Shown here piece after piece: positions 58,801 through 64,000 of a DNA stretch of 64,000 bases (positions are counted from its first letter, which is position 1; each line of letters starts with the position of its first letter). The stretch covers positions 7,585,905 to 7,649,904 of the forward strand of contig CM072161.1 in the NCBI GenBank assembly GCA_036850595.1. The letters are read 5' to 3'. The translations under genes and the position numbers were made by a program. Source of the stretch: Rhyacichthys aspro (lineage: Eukaryota; Chordata; Actinopteri; Gobiiformes; Rhyacichthyidae). The notes beneath the pieces were generated by a model that saw only the letters and a program-made list of their open reading frames with translations, did not search any database and had not been told where the DNA came from.

Positions 58801-59236
58801 CGGGAACAGACTTTTAACAGAAAAACTTAACGGCATTATTGCTAGTCAGCCATTGTGATAGTACAGTGTTGACAGCTGCAGCGGGGCGGGGTTACACATA
58901 AACTCCACGCCTTTTCTAACAAACTTCGAGTGTTGTGTATTCAAAGTAGTAATATTCCACCAAACATTTGACAAAAACGAACATTTGTAATCGTAGTTTT
59001 CAGTTTTATATCAGATTATATTATAAGATACTCACTTTTTGCTCCTCCACTGCGTAAACTTTGCAGGGTGCCATCCTGTTGTTTTCATGATATCGGTAAT
59101 AACAAACGACCCCGGCTCCGATAAAGGATCCCAAAATGCCCGGTCCAACAGCACGACGCACCCACAACACATTCACAGTCCGGGGTGACCGCAAAAAGCC
59201 CCTCAAAATAGTGGCGACCCTTCCCCAGCTGGCCAT
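55898..59236 (-). CDS. micu2: Mitochondrial calcium uptake protein, MICU2 type (complete, 427 aa)
   Basis: An EF-hand regulator in the intermembrane space that gates the mitochondrial Ca2+ uniporter as a heterodimer with MICU1. Exons on the - strand: 59236-59036, 58788-58659, 58557-58526, 58436-58361, 58282-58235, 57888-57806, 57080-57009, 56895-56795, 56663-56492, 56417-56309, 56235-56078, 55999-55898 (427 codons plus stop). The Arg-rich N-terminus (MASWGRVATILRGFLRSPRT) suits a mitochondrial presequence, followed by a short hydrophobic segment. Two canonical EF-hand loops are intact, DVDGNEQVDKKE (residues 176-187) and DVDGDNCLSHKE (369-380). Cys407 in WKCVKQE corresponds to the Cys that forms the disulfide with MICU1 in human MICU2. 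MICU3 fits less well (length, missing motifs). It may be a fish paralog of micu2, since this neighbourhood has no MICU gene in human. Confidence 0.9.
57093..57118. repeat. Poly(A)26 tract serving as a micu2 poly-T splice tract
   Basis: On the gene strand this is T26, then 12 nt including ACAATCCTAAAG, immediately before the exon 57080-57009. It acts as the polypyrimidine tract of that acceptor. Confidence 0.85.
58441..58465. repeat. Poly(A)25 tract serving as a micu2 poly-T splice tract
   Basis: On the gene strand this is T25 directly followed by GCAG and the exon 58436-58361. The acceptor depends wholly on this homopolymer, which is likely to vary in length between individuals. Confidence 0.85.
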
Positions 59237-59350
59237 CTTCAAAGAGTTAGCTCGCTAGCTGGGCCAACCCAACCCCAAAAAAGGCTTCCGTGTAGTACGT
59301 AACGTCAAAGTACGTCCTCAGGTAGAAAAGTACGTCAGGTCACGTGGTGT
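59237..59350 (-). promoter_or_regulatory. micu2: micu2 promoter region
   Basis: Upstream of the micu2 start codon there are three copies of AGTACGT (59294, 59309 and 59329), two followed by a cAMP-response-like CGTCA half-site, and a GGTCACGTGGT block at 59338-59348 with a perfect CACGTG E-box. No TATA box is seen. E-boxes of this form bind USF or TFEB-type factors. Confidence 0.5.
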
Positions 59351-59359
59351 GGACTAAAG

Positions 59360-62300
59360 CGCGTTCAGGTTAAACGCAAATGAAGGGGTTCTTTGGATAA
59401 TGGTGGGGTTATATTACAGTCTGCAGTGGATAATACAGACTGAGTTTTGTAGAATTACTAATATTATACCTTATTTATATTTAGGGGCAGAATTATACAA
59501 AGTAGGGGTATGACGCTATTTTAATTCAGTTTCATTTGGTGTTGATGTTAGATGGCATTTTAAAACCTTTTTATTTAGCAAGTTGTAATTGGGTGATTCT
59601 CTATGGTGATATTTGTGTTCTTGGCACATAAAAGAAAAACAAAACAACATATTTATTTGGGGATTTTTGCCACAACTAGTATGCATCAAAATGAACTTCT
59701 AACATTTCACAATATATTAAAAGTGTCCTTAAATGTGTTGTTTACATTGTACACTGGTGAGAGTTTCAACATTCAAACACACACAAAAAAGGCATTCTAA
59801 TGAAATAATAATAGTAATAATAAAATTTTGGTTGTAATAATAATAAAATTAGCTTTATACTTACCTAATAGAAAAACGTTAGTTAGTAATGTTGTTAAAA
59901 ATAAAAGGGTTTAATGTATTTTTTGTTTCATTTCCATCACAGGTTGTCTATCCTATCATGCAATGTCATTTTTATCACATAGCTAATTTTTTAGTTAAAA
60001 TCAGAAATAACAGCACAATACCAAATACAACTATAGAGTTTTCAAAATTTAGCAGATTTTGACAACATTGTTTTATGGAACTGAAAAAAGTGAAAAAAAA
60101 AAAAAGTGAAAAAAACCCCCAAAAAAACAAAAACCATGATTGAGCCCTGCAAAAAAAAAAACAAACAAACCCTGAAACACTTCTATAAAATTTTCATTTC
60201 ATACTGATTTTGATATTATATTAAAAACAACAATTTTTTTTTTTTAAATCATAAATTTGGTCACAGCTATGAGTGAAACTTCAGTCTATAATGTGAAAAC
60301 ATAAAGTGTATTCATTTTTAATTAAAAAAAAAAGGGCAGTTATTAAGGTGTGATGGAAATGACAACTTTGTCTGAGTTTTGGGAAAACATGGCAAAAAAA
60401 TAGACATAATTTAAATAAATTAAGCTCAACAACCATCAGAAACTCTTTCTGCACAATATGGAGAACCTCATTTGACAAAGTAAGATAGATTAGATTATCA
60501 GCTTTTACTCTCCAAAAATTACTAAATTACTGTTGTTGGAGAAACAGGTTTTACGTGGGAAAAAAATTGATATTGTATAAATAACTATGTAAAGGTGGAG
60601 CTTTAACCTTAATATTTATTAGTTTTATTTGTCTTATTAAGACACAACACTGCCCTGATAACTACAACCTTTGGCTGAAATGTGGCATGGCAAAACATAT
60701 ATATACTAAATACTAACCACAGATCCAAGATCGGAGGGAGTTTCTTTTTTGGGCCACATTTGGAGGTGAAGCACTTGTGCCAAATAACAGAAACGACTTT
60801 TGGGGCACATGTGGTATACAAATGGAAAACATGATTTGGCAAAACAGATGTAGAGGGGGATTTCTCTGGATCACTTCACTACTTAGCCCTGAAATAATAG
60901 AACATGTAGCTTGTAACTAACACATTTGGGTAAACTGGAGGGGATTCTCATCAGAAAGGACACAAATCTAACAGACATCAATAATCTAAAACAATACATT
61001 ATAACTGTTTTTGTTTACTATTGCTTATTCCGTTTCCTGTCATTCTAGGTTAACTTAAGATCTTTTTTTATGAAATGATGAACTTGATCCAGAATCTTCT
61101 GAGCTGTCAAAGTTTTCACCAAACATTTTGATGTAATCCAGAACTTCCTGATGAGGATGAGAATTTTCCATAGAAGTACATGCATAAGAGTAAGATTGCT
61201 GTGACTTTCAAAACAACACTGAAATATGATTAAGAGGAATTTCTTGAGGATAATGTGTTTCCAAATCAAATTCACGTCAAGTTTGCATCAGCAAGTTTGG
61301 AGGTTTTATTTAATGTCATAGCAGCAAGTTTTAATGTAAAGTAACAAAGACATACACACTGTAAGATAATCCATGAAGATAAACAAAGGTTTCACAATAT
61401 TTTTTTTATCTTCAGTCACGGTTGACGCTGCGTTTTTACGTCCGACTTATTATGACATACTTGAAAATCCCCTGTGTGTTTCAGAAAAGTGATGGGAAGC
61501 AAACATTTAAAACACACACAGTGGTGCAGGTTAAATATCTGCCATGAGTAAGAACATTTACAGCCACATGAAAATACTACAGCTCTTATGATAAAAAATA
61601 TGTATCGCAATGACAGACTTACGGTCAAGTCAAATCATTTTCACTGTTAAATAACCAGTCGTTTCCTCTTCCAAACCACCAGACTTTGAGCAAACTGCAT
61701 GACATGGCACTTATGTTCAAAGAAAATGGGATGAGACAAATCAAAACAACATTTACATTAGAACATAGCTTATCTAGACTTGTGGAAATAATCAGTGACA
61801 GTGAATGAAATACTGCTGCATCTGGACTTTTGGTGCTACCAGAGAGAGGAAGACTGTTAACAAGTCTTTTTGATTGATCATTGATCTGGTAGAAGAGAAA
61901 ACAGATGAAGTCTATTACAATCAAAGTATATTTGGGGATTTTCTCAGCTGTTTTTGTTTAGAATGGCACCATTGTTGCTGAAAATAAGAAATAAAATGCC
62001 AACGTTCATGCCAAAGGAAAGAAACGTCTGTTCACCTGTGTGATAGACTCTGTTACCCTTCAAGCATTTGTTTAGATGACATGTTCTAGTTGGTAGTACA
62101 ATACACACATGAAGCAGACTTCTCACAGACGCACACTGACTAGTCATCATCTATAGGACGAGCTCTTACTGGGGCTACAGGGACACTCCTGAATCTGATA
62201 GTGACCTGATGTGAATAAATATAGACATATAAAAATACAACAAGCATACCTACAGTATGGCCTGCTGGTCTTCCCTGGTAAAAGGTGTTTAATACAATTA

Positions 62301-62455
62301 AATAATTGTGTACTTATATACACTATAATATTTTGTGGTCCTAATTTGCATATTTCTTATTTAATGTAATAAACATGAATATACTGGAGTGATTGTTTTT
62401 ATTTGACTTATGTGGATTAATACAAATGTTTTAATTTTACCCATTTCATTTCAGA
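59360..62455. other. AT-rich intergenic region
   Basis: There is no gene I can support. It contains many short A-runs and AAT/ATT repeats (59800-59850, 60090-60180). Open frames here are short and lysine/phenylalanine-rich from base composition. No RNA gene was recognised. Confidence 0.6.
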
Positions 62456-62461
62456 GTATTG

Positions 62462-63879
62462 TTTATTAGAGCACAGGATTTATTGGTATACATACAAAGA
62501 TATGTATATACAATTCATGACTTGAATCATGACAGTTTTACATTTAACTTGCCTTTTATGGAGACTTTTCAATCTGTTGAGTATCTTAAATGAAACAGAG
62601 TACAGAGTGGTCAATTCTAAGTGATTCTGGTTCAAGGGTTTTACAATTTTGGGCACCACAGCGTCAGTGGTGATCAACATTTCACAGCTGAAACCAATAC
62701 ACTCTGTGAAAAAGAAGTTGCAGTAGACATAACAAACAATAAAGTGGCCATTTTGGCCTCATACATTACAGATCAAAGACTTTTCTCTAGTCTTGTCAGA
62801 CATCCCATTCTTCTCACCCGGCGCCTGCAAACAAACCCATACACACTTTCCCTGCTCACATTCAGTTATTGCAGTTCTAGCTTTGTTCTGCCCCAATGGT
62901 TTCAAGAACATAAAAATAAAGGCAAGTTAAACAGGTGCACTAATAAACTATTTCATGCAATGTTCAGATTTTCATCATGTATACAAAGGCATTGTGTCAC
63001 ATAAGCTTACTGTTACTTTGAGCATTGCCACTTTGAACACACCTTGGTTAATGGATTAGAATTTGATGGAGAGTTCTTTGCTTGACATAAGGGCAAATAA
63101 TAACCATAATGATCTTAATGATGAAAATAGAACATAAATGAACTGTGGTCATGAATATTTATTGACACCAGCATTCCGTTATATTAACATGACTCAAAGC
63201 TAGTCGTGTGATGGGATTACATGTCTCTATGGTTAGTTTACAGATGTGTCAAGTGTTTAAGGTGCACAACTGCCTGAAGTAAGCTTACGTGTTTGTGACA
63301 AATCATAGAGTTCACATTTGCAACTAGTTGTTGTTTCCTTTGCCATTTTCTCACTCTAACAAAGAGAAGAAATAAAAAAGTATATTGCTTCAAAAAACTT
63401 TGTTTTGTTTTTTTTTAATATTGTGAAACTTCATTTGCCACTTCTGGGGTTGTCTAGAGAGACAGAGCAGTACATTACCAGTCAAAGATACATACAGAAA
63501 AAAATGCTGTGAATCCAAGAGATTAAACGATCAACAATGGGTGACATTGACTAATTCCTGGAACCGCTTGTAGAAGTCTGTCTGTCCGTCGGTGTGTCTC
63601 GGCCCACCTCCTTTCTACCAGCAGGTGGCACAATGCACAAGCACTCATGTATTGCCTGGGTGAAGGGGAGGGGCTGAGAGATTAGTCTGTCACAGTTGAG
63701 TCAGTCCAGTGGCCTCAGTGTGTTCCAGCGTGTGACTGAGGATCTGCAAACCTGGCTGCACATGCTCTCCATCCATCTCTCTTACATCCATCCATCCTTC
63801 TGTCCATTCATCCCTCCCACCCACCGCTTCCTAACACCTACACAAGTCAGTGAGAACTGTTCAAAGGCAGCAGGGCTCC
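62462..63879 (-). other. Probable 3' UTR of an unassigned - strand gene
   Basis: AATAAA signals on the - strand lie at 62467-62462 and 62484-62479. Between them and the stop codon at 63882-63880 is about 1.4 kb without exon-like features. A perfect CTCF-like motif CCAGCAGGTGGCAC lies at 63618-63631. Confidence 0.45.
63618..63631 (+). promoter_or_regulatory. CTCF-like motif (perfect core)
   Basis: CCAGCAGGTGGCAC fits the core pattern CCASYAGRKGGCRS at all 14 positions. Confidence 0.5.
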
Positions 63880-64000
63880 TCATTTGCTCTTTCCAGACGT
63901 GCTGGAGCCCCCCGCCCCACCCTCATATTTGTCTGCAATTTCTGAAGTGTCTAACTTCTCAGACCCATCTCCTTTCTCTGACCTCTCCTTCTCCGAGCGC
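63880..64000 (-). CDS. C-terminal end of an unrecognised protein (partial, 39 codons)
   Basis: Read on the - strand from the window edge: RSEKERSEKGDGSEKLDTSE, then IADKYEGGAGGSSTSGKSK, then TGA (63882-63880). The tail is highly charged, then Gly/Ser-rich, and looks disordered. The frame is open to the window edge and there is no splice site within it, so it would be part of a terminal exon. The human neighbours of IRF2BP1 are FOXA3, SYMPK and MYPOP, but I cannot match this tail to any of them, so no name is given. It could also be chance reading, since 39 codons is short. Confidence 0.4.
   Translation of the reverse strand, partial: RSEKERSEKGDGSEKLDTSEIADKYEGGAGGSSTSGKSK

Noticed and set aside
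1..64000. CRISPR arrays, operons, prophages or tRNA/rRNA genes.
   Set aside because: None is visible. The window is vertebrate chromosomal DNA with spliced genes, and no tRNA-like or regularly spaced repeat pattern was found by eye.

Overview
The window is vertebrate nuclear DNA, almost certainly from a ray-finned (teleost) fish. The genes are split into short GT-AG exons. The introns hold microsatellites and fish-type transposon debris (a Tc1/mariner relic and a LINE-like tail ending in A-rich repeats). The creatine kinase, NCCRP1 and NCX proteins are of teleost type. The gene set corresponds to human chromosome 19q13 (MARK4, CKM, SLC8A2, HNRNPL, IRF2BP1, NCCRP1), so this is a rearranged block of conserved synteny and not an accessory island.

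Layout from left to right. (1) mark4, + strand, 3113-11674, missing its 5' exons; the first 3.1 kb is intron. Its 3' UTR runs to a poly(A) signal at 14931. (2) ckm (muscle creatine kinase), - strand, CDS 17062-15384, complete at 381 aa, with a non-coding first exon and TATA box near 18003-18111. It converges on mark4 tail to tail. (3) An intergenic stretch of about 5.5 kb with a LINE-like tail at about 22.8-22.9 kb. (4) nccrp1, + strand, 23915-26207, 230 aa, followed by a decayed tandem copy (26778-28882) that contains a Tc1 transposase relic. (5) slc8a2 (Na+/Ca2+ exchanger), + strand, with a probable non-coding first exon near 29.8-29.97 kb, a 7.1-kb first intron and coding exons 37181-43632 (922 aa). 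(6) hnrnpl, + strand, 45409-51267 (517 aa). (7) irf2bp1, + strand, a single coding exon 52731-54506 (591 aa). (8) A MICU2-type mitochondrial calcium uptake gene, - strand, 59236-55898 (427 aa), tail to tail with irf2bp1. (9) An intergenic stretch of about 3 kb. (10) The 3' UTR and last 39 codons of an unrecognised - strand gene running off the right edge.

The genes are not an operon and act independently: a microtubule-affinity kinase, an energy-buffering kinase, a glycoprotein-binding FBA protein, a plasma-membrane Ca2+ exchanger, a splicing regulator, a transcriptional co-repressor and a gatekeeper of mitochondrial Ca2+ uptake. Joined exon lengths are divisible by three for all complete genes (ckm, nccrp1, slc8a2, hnrnpl, micu2), which supports the boundaries given.

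The most interesting content is RNA-processing logic. mark4 carries a skippable 83-nt exon that makes the last 110 nt before an alternative stop codon readable in two frames. hnrnpl contains a textbook U12-type AT-AC intron. hnrnpl also has a strong candidate poison exon behind a long pyrimidine tract and a CA-rich block, as expected for hnRNP L autoregulation. There are also a GC-AG intron in mark4, an 18-nt microexon in slc8a2 and an intron in the irf2bp1 3' UTR. No new enzymatic or defence system is visible.
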